Position numbers and translations under genes: made by a program
Part shown: one piece after another, positions 54,577 to 63,634 of the stretch
Position numbering within the stretch: position 1 is the stretch's first letter
How the letters are laid out: each line of letters begins with the position of its first letter
The notes under the pieces: generated by a model
Database searches by the model: none
What the model was told of the DNA's origin: nothing
The model's input: the letters and a program-made list of their open reading frames with translations, nothing else
NCBI GenBank assembly: GCA_905210435.1
Contig: CAJLWO010000005.1
Span: forward strand, 20,266 to 84,265
DNA from: an uncultured Bacteroidales bacterium
GTDB taxonomy: Bacteria > Bacteroidota > Bacteroidia > Bacteroidales > Muribaculaceae
Direction: 5' to 3'
Length of the DNA: 64,000 bases

Positions 54577-56263
54577 CCGAAACCTTCACCCTCCTCCCCT
54601 TAATCTTCTCCCCCGAAAGCACACGCGCAAGCTCCGCACCCCTCCCCACAGGCACAGCCGCCAACGCATAATGATCCTCCACCGCAATCCTCCCCACCTC
54701 ACCACGGTCCAGCCCCCCCTTCTGCATCACATACCCCGCCACATCCCCCTTCGAAATCTTCTCCTTCCTCCCCGCATTGATATACAGCGTCACCCACACA
54801 GCCCGTATAGGATCCCCCGACACCCCAAGCTCCGTAACCCTCCCCCCATACATAACCCCATCCCTCAAAAACTCCTCCACCCCCACAACCCCATCGGCCC
54901 TATCACCCCTATTGGCCCTATTGGCCCCATCACCCTCTTTCCCCATTCCCCCCTCAGAATTCAAAATCACAAACACCCTCCCCGCAGCGCCCTGACGTCC
55001 CGTCCTCCCGTTGCGGTGCGTCCACGTCTCCGCATCCACCGGCACATGATAATGCACAACAGCCTCCACCCCCTCTATATCCAGCCCCCTCGCCGCCAGA
55101 TCCGTAGCCACCATCACCGGCGCCGACCCGTTGGTCAGCAGCTCCACAGCCACACGCCGCTGCTGCTGATCCAGCCCCCCGTGATACAATACCACAGGCC
55201 ACCCCCTACCCTTCAGCACCCCATACACCCGCTCCGCACTCTCACGATGATTCACAAACACCATCACCCGCCCGTTATCCAGACTCCGCAGCACCCCCTC
55301 CAGCGTATCCGGCTTATCACGCGACGGCGACACAACCTCCGTCACCACCACCTCCCCCGCAGGCGACGTCTCACCCTCCCCATACTCATACCGCCGATAC
55401 CGCCCCACATCACCCACAAACCCCGGCAGCGCCATCCCCCTCGTAGCCGAAGTCAGCACCACACACGCCCCCGCCGGCACCCTCGCCGCCCGCCGCCTGC
55501 CCACACCATCACCCCCATCACCCCAATTAGTCCTATCAGCCCCATTCGCCCTATTGGGCCCATTTGCTCTATCCTCCCCATCCTCAAAATTCAAAATCCT
55601 CCCCATCTCCTCCTGAAAACCCATCTCCAGACACTTGTCAAACTCATCCACCACCACACACCTCACCCCCGACAGATCCACCGTCCGCCGGTTCATATGG
55701 TCCACAAGCCTCCCCGGCGTAGCCACGACCACCACAGCCATCCCCGCAGCCATAGCCCCCTCAAGCTCACCCACCTCCGTCCGCATATCATGTCCCCCAT
55801 ACAGGCACACACACCTCACCCCGCCCACACAGGCACCCGCACCTCGCGTCCCCTCCCCACTACCCACAATACCCGCAGCTCCCAACCGCGTCCCATCCTC
55901 CCCCACACAGGCGTCCGCAGGACGCCGATTTACCCCCTCCCCGCTATTACAGCCCCGTGATGACGCGTAAGCGGAATCCCCCCTCAGCCCTCCCCCCTCA
56001 AAATTCAAAATCCCCTTCACGACCCCCGCCACCTGCCTCACAAGCTCCCTCGTAGGAGCCACCACAAGCCCCTGCACCCACGGCACCCACGGCCTCACCT
56101 CACGCAGCATCCTGATCACAAACGCCACCGTCTTCCCCGAACCCGTAGGAGCCGTAAGCATCACCCGCCGGCTCACATCCGCACCCATAGCCCGCTGCAT
56201 CTCATTAAGCTCCGCAATACCCATACCACCCTTCACCATATCAAAAACACATCCGGTCTCCAT
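54563..56263 (-). CDS. DbpA-like DEAD-box RNA helicase with repeat-derived inserts
   Basis: 566 residues from METGCVFDMVKG; the open frame further upstream is hydrophobic and unlike the family. Motifs: Q region GIAELNEMQ, Walker A APTGSGKT (38-45), PTREL (70-74), TPGRL (182-186), motif II VVDEFDKCLEMGF (DEFD rather than DEAD, 206-209), TSAT (271-274), ATDLAARGLD (386-395) and HRNGRTGRQG (416-425). The C-terminal 90 residues resemble the DbpA RNA-binding domain (WVTLYINAGRKEKISKGDVAG). DbpA acts in 50S ribosome assembly by binding 23S rRNA. Three stretches (about 84-150, 223-258 and 433-462) are low-complexity inserts made of the window's intergenic repeats. They sit between the motifs, so the enzyme may still work. 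Confidence 0.85.
   Translation of the reverse strand: METGCVFDMVKGGMGIAELNEMQRAMGADVSRRVMLTAPTGSGKTVAFVIRMLREVRPWVPWVQGLVVAPTRELVRQVAGVVKGILNFEGGGLRGDSAYASSRGCNSGEGVNRRPADACVGEDGTRLGAAGIVGSGEGTRGAGACVGGVRCVCLYGGHDMRTEVGELEGAMAAGMAVVVVATPGRLVDHMNRRTVDLSGVRCVVVDEFDKCLEMGFQEEMGRILNFEDGEDRANGPNRANGADRTNWGDGGDGVGRRRAARVPAGACVVLTSATRGMALPGFVGDVGRYRRYEYGEGETSPAGEVVVTEVVSPSRDKPDTLEGVLRSLDNGRVMVFVNHRESAERVYGVLKGRGWPVVLYHGGLDQQQRRVAVELLTNGSAPVMVATDLAARGLDIEGVEAVVHYHVPVDAETWTHRNGRTGRQGAAGRVFVILNSEGGMGKEGDGANRANRGDRADGVVGVEEFLRDGVMYGGRVTELGVSGDPIRAVWVTLYINAGRKEKISKGDVAGYVMQKGGLDRGEVGRIAVEDHYALAAVPVGRGAELARVLSGEKIKGRRVKVSVISN
54889..54970. repeat. 9-bp repeat insert in the helicase gene (insert 3)
   Basis: Units CCCCATCGG, CCCTATCAC, CCCTATTGG, CCCTATTGG, CCCCATCAC (54889-54933), then degenerate CCCCATT sequence and an ATTCAAA-type end near 54958-54966. 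On the minus strand it encodes GDGANRANRGDRADG after ILNSEGG. It lies after helicase motif VI. Confidence 0.85.
55504..55596. repeat. 9-bp repeat insert in the helicase gene (insert 2)
   Basis: Nine units in register, among them CCCCATCAC, CCCAATTAG, TCCTATCAG, CCCCATTCG, CCCTATTGG and GCCCATTTG, bounded at 55585-55596 by CAAAATTCAAAATCC. The minus-strand reading is ILNFEDGEDRANGPNRANG and onwards. It lies between helicase motifs II and III. Confidence 0.88.
55910..56015. repeat. Palindromic repeat insert in the helicase gene (insert 1)
   Basis: The 17-bp palindrome GGCGTCCGCAGGACGCC (55910-55926) with tail GATTTAC equals the intergenic copy at 53278. A GACGCGTAAGCGGA stretch (55962-55975) follows, resembling 53390-53403, then CAAAATTCAAAATCC (about 55999-56013). 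It encodes ILNFEGGG, GDSAYASSRG and GVNRRPADA on the minus strand, between motif Ia and the next block. Confidence 0.85.
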
Positions 56264-56407
56264 AATCAAAAAAATAAAATGAAAGAAACAAAAGTAAAGT
56301 AAAAACAATAATACCCCAAAGAAAACAAAAAAATCCCTAACCGCCAACCCAACCAACTCACAATTCTTGCTGCGCAAGCGCTAAAGCGATGACATAATTC
56401 ATAACTA

Positions 56408-56490
56408 CCCTATTAGCCCTATTGGCCCTATTAGCCCCATTAGACTTATTAGACTTATTCGCCCCATTCACCCCATTCACCCCCATTAGA
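56408..56490. repeat. Nine 9-bp repeats (CCCTATTAG type) between the helicase and the large secreted gene
   Basis: Units in register: CCCTATTAG, CCCTATTGG, CCCTATTAG, CCCCATTAG, ACTTATTAG, ACTTATTCG, CCCCATTCA, CCCCATTCA, then CCCCCATTAG. It is the intergenic version of the helicase inserts. The rest of 56264-56551 is AT-rich without a gene. Confidence 0.9.
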
Positions 56491-56504
56491 CTCATAAAAA
56501 AAAA

Positions 56505-56528
56505 GCGCCGGGGCAAAAGCCCCGGCGC
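56505..56528 (-). terminator. Terminator of the large secreted-protein gene
   Basis: GCGCCGGGGC (56505-56514) pairs perfectly with GCCCCGGCGC (56519-56528) over AAAA. Nine A bases to the left give the U-tract on the minus strand. It is 24 bases past the stop. Confidence 0.95.
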
Positions 56529-56551
56529 CCAACATATAGATTGAAGCAATC

Positions 56552-59500
56552 TTACTTCACAACAAACTTAGTCACATTCTTACCCACAACGCGGAAATAA
56601 ACACCTGCCGTAGTAGGCTCATCGATGCGCATACCCTGCATGTTGTAATAAACAGCCTCGCCGTTCTCACCGTCGGCAAGCACATCCTCCACGCCGGTCA
56701 CATTCTCCCCGGTATTACTGTCTTCATAATGAGCGCCTCTGACAGCTACGTATGCATTATAGCCGGTGAGATTGTCCTCTTTGCTCAGGTCAAGCACATT
56801 CGCCGTAGGCAGATTGTCGGCATCAGGCAGACCGCCGGCATTGCCGTTGGCAAGATCAGCCGAAGTCGGACGATTCTCATCAGTCCACGGCTTGGCAGCT
56901 CTCGGACGGGCGGCTGCAGCTTCAGGTTCGGGTGTCGGTGTCGGCGCCGGTGTCACGATTTCGCCCGTATTGTTGTACTTGATGCTCTCTACCTCAAGAC
57001 GGTTGAAGTTATAGGCCGAATAGTTGCCCTGCTGGCCTCCGAGCGGACGCTCGAACATATATATGGCAGTTGTAACAACATCGGGAGTATGATCACCATC
57101 CCAGTTCGTACCCTTCGCGATATACGTAGCGATAAGCGGGTCGGTGTCATGCAACATCAGGCCGTTCTTGTCAAATTCCGGTTCCTGAGTCAAGTCGCGG
57201 TGATCGTCGATATGAGGCACAAGGAACGGATAATACTTGCAATCCGACGAATTGAGGGGATTCTTAAGCTCGATAAGGTAGTAGATAGGCTGTACCTCTA
57301 TGCTGCCCTGATCCTCATACTCATTGGCGCCCGGCTCGTCAGGTATCGTCGGATCGACTACCCCCGGTTTGTCGACAAGCTTCTTGTGTCCCTTGTACAT
57401 CCAGTCATACGTACCGTCACTGCGTCTGATATATCCCAGATGCACATCCTCGATACCGGTACCGCGGTTCACCGTGATGTTACGCTCTGCATTGATGGTA
57501 AGCATGTCGCCGTAGTTGCCGGTTTTCGACATATACGGTTCATCGAATTTACCTGAAGCCTTGTTGGGCACATAATTTGTCCTTACGAATTCTACTGTCG
57601 GATACACGCCGTTGCGCGGGTGCATGCCGCGGAACTCCATACGGTAGCGGTTCGGGAAGTTCGCATCCTCCGTATCCACGTCGTGGAGCACGGCATCCAT
57701 ATCAAGAGGCACATCAACACCGCTACCTGACTTATCGTTGTTAACAACATGTATATTATACTGTATGTCATAGAACTTGTAAATATCCTTGGTCACGTTC
57801 GGACGGTTGAAATCCACCTGAAGCGTAAACGTACGCGGATTGAAATGGTCGTCAAACTTCACGTATGCCTCCTTCATCAGGCCCTTCTTAATAGCGTCGC
57901 TCGTATCTTCGGTCTTCCAGTTCTGGGTCGGAACAAGTATCTTGCCCCACTCATACTTATCGCCGGTCTCGGGATGAACGATTTCCGATGTGTGGTCATA
58001 TACATAGCGGTAGAGCGGCTCGAACGGGCGCGGCATCACCGGTGAGATACCCACCGTAGCCTTAGTCTCCGGTGTCTGCGACTCGTTGTGAACGTCTAAG
58101 TAAGTATATCGCAGCTGCACCTCAAAGGTAGCGTTCGACAGATTGCCGCCACGCTTCACGATCATTGCATAATACGTCTGGTCGCCGAACTCGAAGCGCT
58201 GGCCGTAGCCGCGGGTCTTCGTAACGGACTGTGCTTCGCCCGATTCATCGGTGTAGTTATATATCTCGTCGACCTGAAGGATAGGTGTCGGCACCTCCTC
58301 GTTCTTTATCAGGCCCTCGTCGATATATCCCTGAAGGGTACGCTCGTAGCTGTCATAGTCAAGACAGCGCAGATAGTAGTCGGATGTCCACCAGAACTTG
58401 TCGGCGTTATTCTTGATGAATTCGAGTGCCGGTTTAGCCTCAACTTTCATAGGCTTGTAGGGTACAACGGTCTTTACCTTAGCACCGCCCACCACAATCT
58501 CTTTCTCGGTGAAGGCCATGACATAGAAATTGGCATTGTCATTGGTCCGGTAAGTCAGATATACGCTGACTTTCTCCTCCTGGCCGGTAACTTCGCCGCC
58601 GGCCGTCGTAATATTGACGGGTTCGGTCAAGCCGCCTGCAAATTGCGTCTCAAATGTGCCGGCGGGAAGTTTAAGAGCCTGCTCGAGTGTAGTTTTGCCG
58701 CTGGCATGAGGTTCCGGAGTGTAGCGGTCGTAATATTCGTCGCGGAGCTGCACAAGCTGCATTGCTACTGCGTCGGGAGTCACAAGAGCGTCATCATAGA
58801 TAGCCACGCGGTTTGACATAGCGTACTTGCGCACGTAATTGCCATTGTCGTCCTTATACGTCACATAGATGTCATACTGGTAACGGCCGGGGGCGAAACC
58901 GCGTCCTGCCACTTCACCAGTGTCCACATGCGTCGTGAACGCAGGCATTGTCGACGATCCCTCATAGAAATCCTTCACTTTAAGATTCTTATCCGAGATG
59001 TCCACTTTCTCACCTTCGGGATAACCGATTGGAGTCGTCACGTTGTTGACCACGCGGTAGCGGCGTATTTCATACGAAATTACGTCATATTCATCTTCCG
59101 CTCCATTGTTCTGCGACGCGTTAAGATACCAGTTATATTTGATGAAGTTACGCTTGCCGGCCTCGGTGTTGTCTGCCAACTCGGCAAAGATAGCCGGACC
59201 TACCGACTCCTGTATGAACTGTATATACGATTTGTCAACACCGTCGGTATTGTTGAACCACAGCACCACGCGGTTGAAGTACACCGGCTTGGCATTAGGC
59301 TCGGTTACAGCATAGTTGGTATTGTCGCGGTTGCGCACGTTCTTGTAGAGCACTGCGGGAAGACCGGAAGTGACATCATAGCCTTTGACCTGATAAGTTG
59401 CTTCCGTATGACCTCCATCTATTTGAGGCGTATCGGGGCCGCCGTTGGGACCGTGCCATACGGCGCCGTCCCCGGTGGCGCCACCGGTCCTAGTGGTGTT

Positions 59501-62371
59501 GCCGCCCCAGCCTGTCCAGAACTTGATATGACCCGCAATCCACATGTCGCGCACTACGTAGCAGTCCCAAGCAGCTTCAGGTGTAGTCGGTTTGACGCTG
59601 CACTCCACTCCTAACTTGAAGTCATATCCTTTGCCCGACACAGTTTCGCCGCTGTTCGATATGGTTTCCGTTTTGGAGAACGCCTGATAGAAGTCCTTAT
59701 AGGGGTCGCTGTCAAGGTTGGGAAGGTTTTTCCATTCCACAAACTGCACATTGTTTGACGTATAAGCGAACTCGCTCTCCCTCGAACTGCCAACAATCTG
59801 GTTAAATAAAACAGGATGCGCCATCAGATAGTCGGGCGTGAATGACGTATGATACAGATACTCGCCGCGTGCATCAACATACGGTTCATTGGTAGTCGGG
59901 TCATACTGTATCCAGCCCTCCTGCCATCCGTCCGGATGCTTTGTGAAACGGCGGTTATACATCGTCGTTTTGCCGGTACCTGTTGTGTTGCAGTAATTGC
60001 GGTTGTAGATATTGTCGCCGCAAAGGGTGAACACACGGTTCTTGTTGGCTTCTTCGGTCGATCCCTTGGTGAACTTGAGCGTTGCCGGTTGCTCGCCGTT
60101 GAGCGTAAGCTCGATTTTGCTCATGAATACGCCTCGGCCATGCCAGTACGGGTCACTGTGTGTAGTGTCAAATGTCGAGTTATAGCATGTAGCGGGATTG
60201 AATCGGGTTGAGCCGGCAGCCTGCTCGAAAGTAGCGCCGGTCGACGGAAGAGTGATTGCATCCTCGCTGTTGATTTTCGCACTTTGGCTGTAATATGTAA
60301 AGGTATGGTTGACATAATCTTTAAAATTGTCTACCACGCCCACGGCAAAACCGCCGTTGTAGATGTAGCGTCCCTCGAGCACGAGGCTGTCGTTCTTCTC
60401 ATGGAACTCCCATTCGGGCTGCAGGTGCCATTCACCCATACGCTCACCCACAAGGAAGTAATGCTTCTTGCCGTTGGCAAAATCGGCCGAGTTGAGAGGC
60501 ATGTGCGTTCCTTTAGGCGGAACATACGTACATATCGCGGTAAGTTTCTTTGTCTCCCAGTTGACAGTAATGGTATATCGTCCCTCCTCGGTCGTCTGCC
60601 ATATACCGTCCTTGTAGTCGCCGGTCTGCTCATTCAAAGCAAAAGCGAGGTCATTACCGGGGATGTCTAACGTGCCGGCGGGATTGTAGCGCACATAGTT
60701 GCCGTCAACCTGTTTGTTTATATCGTCCAAGCTTGTGGCGTCGCCTATCGATGACAGCACAATCTTCATGTCCTTCTCTATATCTACCGTATATGTGTAT
60801 ATATTGCCGCTCCACGGAGAGTCGCTAATCATCTCGAATACTGAGTTGTCGTTGCTTATTTTATAAAGATACAGATTCGCCGGGACGTCGGACGGAGTGC
60901 TCTCGCCTATTGCGGTAAGGGTCTTTGCAGTCCAGTCAACGGTTATAGTGTATGTGTCAGACGCAGACACCTTCCATGCTCCGGAGTTGGAGTTTTTGAA
61001 CACGGATCTCATACACGGTATCGATGCAGATGTGACAGGCGTATAGCGGCCGTTATAGGTCTGTATGCCTGTTGCGTTCGTAGCGCCCCCATTGCGGGAA
61101 AGCACGATATTTTGTCCGGCAGTCAGGGTGGTCACAAACGTACATTTGCCATCCTCGCCTACCGCAACACCTTCGCCTATCTGCTCTACATCAGTAGCCG
61201 ACAGCATCTTATAAAGATAGAGAATGTTGTCATCGAGCACTTCCTCTACTGTATATTTGAACTTGTTGTCGCCTGTACCTATGAGTTTAAAACGGTATTT
61301 TTTACCGATCTTAAGTCCCGACAGCTTGTATGTGCCGCCCTGAGCCGAGCGGTCAAGTGTCAGTTCATTCGACTCGCTCCCGGCTGCAACAGTCACATTC
61401 TGCCCGTAGACCTCATCAATCTCGGTGCCCTTGAACAGCTCTATAGTGAAAGTGGCATTTTGTTTCTGGGCGATAAACTTAGTGCTCCAGCAACCGGTAG
61501 CGTCCTTATCATTCCAGTCCAACGTAAAATCACCCGTAGTACCTTCCGAGCCATGAACAATGACCTTGTCAGGAGAAGTATTACCGTCCAGTCGCCAAGT
61601 CACATCAACGGCCTTTATGGCAATCAGCTTTTCGTTAGCCAAATCAACCGTAATATTATATTTCCCGGCAGCCGTTACATAATAGGCCTTACTATCGCTT
61701 TTCTTGCAAGTCACACCATTTGCATCGGTTGGAATCTCAGCATCAGCGTTGGCCGGAGTATACATCGCACCCTTTAATGAGTCATAGCCTGTTGAACTAT
61801 CCTTAGTTGACAGTACGAAATACTCGTCAGCCGACAATTCCACATTGGTAAACTCAAATATGTCACCGGAAGAGGTAGCCTCACCCTTATTCGTTGCATA
61901 ACTGCTTCCTCCCCAAATTCTTAGGGTAGTTGAGACTGACACTGCACGATACTTGAAACTACCGGTATCCTTACCATCTCCGGTAATATCAATACGATAC
62001 TTTTGACCTTTTTTTAAGCCGGTTACTTTATAATAGCCATTGTCTGAGGTATTTTTAGCAACAATATAATCTGCGCTATTTACTGCGATGGAATAATTTT
62101 CTCCATAGGTCGCGGAACCGGATTCATTATTATTCTTCCAATATAGCTTCATCTTGAAAGAAAGAGTTCCATCTGCATCTGCCGTAAAAGTATAACTCCA
62201 GACTATGCCACTGCCAATCATATTCCTCTCAGCAGTATCATACGGAGAACTGAAAATTAGACCGACCTTGTATGGGTCACCTGTTCCATAATTCAGATCC
62301 CAGGCGGCAACCTTGTGCGGTAGCGCGAATGCCATCACAAACAAGGCTAAAAATGATAAAAATTTTCTCAT
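56552..62371 (-). CDS. Very large secreted protein with Por-type sorting tail, family unrecognised
   Basis: 1939 residues. The signal peptide is RKFLSFLALFVMAFALPHKVAA. The first 620 residues contain beta-rich modules ending in a recurring motif: YNITVDLANEKLIAI near 245, YTITVDWTAKTLTAI near 480, YTITVNWETKKLTAI near 600, each about one module apart. They resemble SusE/F-type binding domains. The middle and C-terminal parts (about 640-1850) have Trp/Tyr-rich segments and fibronectin-like strands but no motif I can name. A Pro/Glu/Ala linker (TPAPTPTPEPEAAAARPRA) precedes the last 80 residues. These end YYNMQGMRIDEPTTAGVYFR and KNVTKFVVK, like type IX secretion tails. It is probably exported to or through the outer membrane. 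No enzyme site was recognised. Confidence 0.85.
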   Translation of the reverse strand: MRKFLSFLALFVMAFALPHKVAAWDLNYGTGDPYKVGLIFSSPYDTAERNMIGSGIVWSYTFTADADGTLSFKMKLYWKNNNESGSATYGENYSIAVNSADYIVAKNTSDNGYYKVTGLKKGQKYRIDITGDGKDTGSFKYRAVSVSTTLRIWGGSSYATNKGEATSSGDIFEFTNVELSADEYFVLSTKDSSTGYDSLKGAMYTPANADAEIPTDANGVTCKKSDSKAYYVTAAGKYNITVDLANEKLIAIKAVDVTWRLDGNTSPDKVIVHGSEGTTGDFTLDWNDKDATGCWSTKFIAQKQNATFTIELFKGTEIDEVYGQNVTVAAGSESNELTLDRSAQGGTYKLSGLKIGKKYRFKLIGTGDNKFKYTVEEVLDDNILYLYKMLSATDVEQIGEGVAVGEDGKCTFVTTLTAGQNIVLSRNGGATNATGIQTYNGRYTPVTSASIPCMRSVFKNSNSGAWKVSASDTYTITVDWTAKTLTAIGESTPSDVPANLYLYKISNDNSVFEMISDSPWSGNIYTYTVDIEKDMKIVLSSIGDATSLDDINKQVDGNYVRYNPAGTLDIPGNDLAFALNEQTGDYKDGIWQTTEEGRYTITVNWETKKLTAICTYVPPKGTHMPLNSADFANGKKHYFLVGERMGEWHLQPEWEFHEKNDSLVLEGRYIYNGGFAVGVVDNFKDYVNHTFTYYSQSAKINSEDAITLPSTGATFEQAAGSTRFNPATCYNSTFDTTHSDPYWHGRGVFMSKIELTLNGEQPATLKFTKGSTEEANKNRVFTLCGDNIYNRNYCNTTGTGKTTMYNRRFTKHPDGWQEGWIQYDPTTNEPYVDARGEYLYHTSFTPDYLMAHPVLFNQIVGSSRESEFAYTSNNVQFVEWKNLPNLDSDPYKDFYQAFSKTETISNSGETVSGKGYDFKLGVECSVKPTTPEAAWDCYVVRDMWIAGHIKFWTGWGGNTTRTGGATGDGAVWHGPNGGPDTPQIDGGHTEATYQVKGYDVTSGLPAVLYKNVRNRDNTNYAVTEPNAKPVYFNRVVLWFNNTDGVDKSYIQFIQESVGPAIFAELADNTEAGKRNFIKYNWYLNASQNNGAEDEYDVISYEIRRYRVVNNVTTPIGYPEGEKVDISDKNLKVKDFYEGSSTMPAFTTHVDTGEVAGRGFAPGRYQYDIYVTYKDDNGNYVRKYAMSNRVAIYDDALVTPDAVAMQLVQLRDEYYDRYTPEPHASGKTTLEQALKLPAGTFETQFAGGLTEPVNITTAGGEVTGQEEKVSVYLTYRTNDNANFYVMAFTEKEIVVGGAKVKTVVPYKPMKVEAKPALEFIKNNADKFWWTSDYYLRCLDYDSYERTLQGYIDEGLIKNEEVPTPILQVDEIYNYTDESGEAQSVTKTRGYGQRFEFGDQTYYAMIVKRGGNLSNATFEVQLRYTYLDVHNESQTPETKATVGISPVMPRPFEPLYRYVYDHTSEIVHPETGDKYEWGKILVPTQNWKTEDTSDAIKKGLMKEAYVKFDDHFNPRTFTLQVDFNRPNVTKDIYKFYDIQYNIHVVNNDKSGSGVDVPLDMDAVLHDVDTEDANFPNRYRMEFRGMHPRNGVYPTVEFVRTNYVPNKASGKFDEPYMSKTGNYGDMLTINAERNITVNRGTGIEDVHLGYIRRSDGTYDWMYKGHKKLVDKPGVVDPTIPDEPGANEYEDQGSIEVQPIYYLIELKNPLNSSDCKYYPFLVPHIDDHRDLTQEPEFDKNGLMLHDTDPLIATYIAKGTNWDGDHTPDVVTTAIYMFERPLGGQQGNYSAYNFNRLEVESIKYNNTGEIVTPAPTPTPEPEAAAARPRAAKPWTDENRPTSADLANGNAGGLPDADNLPTANVLDLSKEDNLTGYNAYVAVRGAHYEDSNTGENVTGVEDVLADGENGEAVYYNMQGMRIDEPTTAGVYFRVVGKNVTKFVVK

Positions 62372-62990
62372 GATTAAATAAGTATTATAATTAAAATATT
62401 TGCTTTGGTGGGTTTTTCCAAGTTAATTTTGTTCCTTGCTGTTTTTCTCTATTAAATTATTTATTGTTAATGGTTTATTATTATATGGTTTTTATATTTT
62501 GCTATGATGATTATATTTCAGTCTATATCCCGCCCGACGCCCGTACCCTTTATATTACAGCAACGACGCCGCCCGGCATCCCATCCCGCCCGAGCTGCAT
62601 CAGCCAATCAAGTTGTCACTTTTCCTAACAGTCATTCATGGTTGGCATCGCCGCAACTGCCCCGCGCTCCGCACGGTGGCGGCAATATAGATTCCACATT
62701 GTTTATCCATGCCTTGTTAATTACTACGTTATTACTATTGTTAATATCATTGTTGCTTACCGCGTGAGTACGGCCCCGATCAATCTATGCATGCGCTCCT
62801 GATTGCTATCACTATTGCCCTCGGCACACCGTGATTGCCTCATCTTAAACCGGCACCGTAAAACTCACACCATCCTTTCAGCTTTTTAAATCAAGTCAAA
62901 GTCTCTCCGGCCGAAACCTCCCGCATGCCACACACAACGCCCCCTATCCGGCAGCGGCACGTAAACATACCTCCGGCATTCAACCGATGG
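62372..62990 (-). other. Long non-coding stretch upstream of the large secreted gene
   Basis: About 620 bases without a credible gene; the one ORF of 87 codons (62504-62767) lacks protein character. If the promoter at 62991-62998 is real, this is a very long leader. No riboswitch pattern was recognised. Confidence 0.4.
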
Positions 62991-62998
62991 CAAATATA
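62991..62998 (-). promoter_or_regulatory. Candidate -7 box for the large secreted gene
   Basis: Reads TATATTTG on the minus strand. The upstream side is T-rich (an A-run on the plus strand at 63011-63018) but has no exact TTTG -33 box. It stands 620 bases from the start codon, so a nearer promoter may have been missed. Confidence 0.3.
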
Positions 62999-63125
62999 CT
63001 CAATTCATCTAAAAAAAAGCAAAAAAAAGTTCCGAAACTTAACACTATTTAACACCCCCCCCTCATTAATTAGCAATGAGTAATTAGTAATGAGCAATGA
63101 GCAATCCCCCATTCCCAACAATCAC

Positions 63126-63197
63126 CCCCATTAGGCCCATTAGACCCATTGGCCCCATTGGCCTTATCAGACCTATTAGACTTATTAGACCCATCCC
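63126..63197. repeat. Eight 9-bp repeats (CCCATTAGN type) before the rRNA operon end
   Basis: Units in register: CCCCATTAG, GCCCATTAG, ACCCATTGG, CCCCATTGG, CCTTATCAG, ACCTATTAG, ACTTATTAG, ACCCATCCC. Same family as 56408-56490 and as the helicase inserts. Confidence 0.9.
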
Positions 63198-63203
63198 CCA
63201 AAA

Positions 63204-63238
63204 AATTACTAATTACTAATTACGAATTACTAATTACC
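63204..63238. repeat. Five 7-bp repeats AATTACT
   Basis: Units AATTACT, AATTACT, AATTACG, AATTACT, AATTACC. It follows the 9-bp array directly, the same pairing of families seen around the helicase gene. A looser TAATTAG/AATGAG stretch lies at 63064-63105. Confidence 0.85.
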
Positions 63239-63296
63239 AAAGGGAATTGTCAAATTCTTGTGCCGTCTCTGTAACCATACTGTCACATCAACCGAT

Positions 63297-63425
63297 TATC
63301 TTTGCAGCACTTTAGGAATAAATCTTTTCACATAAATCTAAACCATTCGAAACACAGCAATAAAAAATAGTAATTAGAACAATACGATAGCAGTGCGGAG
63401 CGAGAGCCCTGCACTGCTTCTTTAA
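63297..63425 (+). ncRNA. Candidate small RNA between the secreted gene and 5S
   Basis: A -7 box TATCTTTG (63297-63304) is followed about 85 bases later by a hairpin, AGCAGTGC (63389-63396) with GCACTGCT (63411-63418), then TCTTTAAT. No ORF fits between them. This gives a possible transcript of about 110 bases on the plus strand. The -33 box is poor and the U-tract is short, so it remains tentative. Confidence 0.3.
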
Positions 63426-63490
63426 TCCCCCTACCCGAAATTACAATTCATGCAGCAGCCAACTTCAGTCACTCACCACCACAACAAAAA

Positions 63491-63520
63491 AAGGCACCGA
63501 AGCATTAGCTTCGGCGCCTT
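63491..63520 (-). terminator. rRNA operon terminator
   Basis: AAGGCACCGAAGC (63491-63503) pairs with GCTTCGGCGCCTT (63508-63520) with one G-U pair. The A-run to the left gives the U-tract on the minus strand. It stands directly after the 5S 3' end. Confidence 0.9.
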
Positions 63521-63524
63521 CGTG

Positions 63525-63634
<110 letters not shown>

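Noticed and set aside
56358..56549. 63-codon ORF reading SNGVNGANKSNKSNGANRANR
   Set aside because: Direct translation of the 9-bp repeat array plus a terminator; no gene signals.
62504..62767. 87-codon ORF with a hydrophobic end upstream of the large secreted gene
   Set aside because: No start signal, low-complexity Arg/Pro then Leu runs, and lies in a region better explained as leader or spacer.
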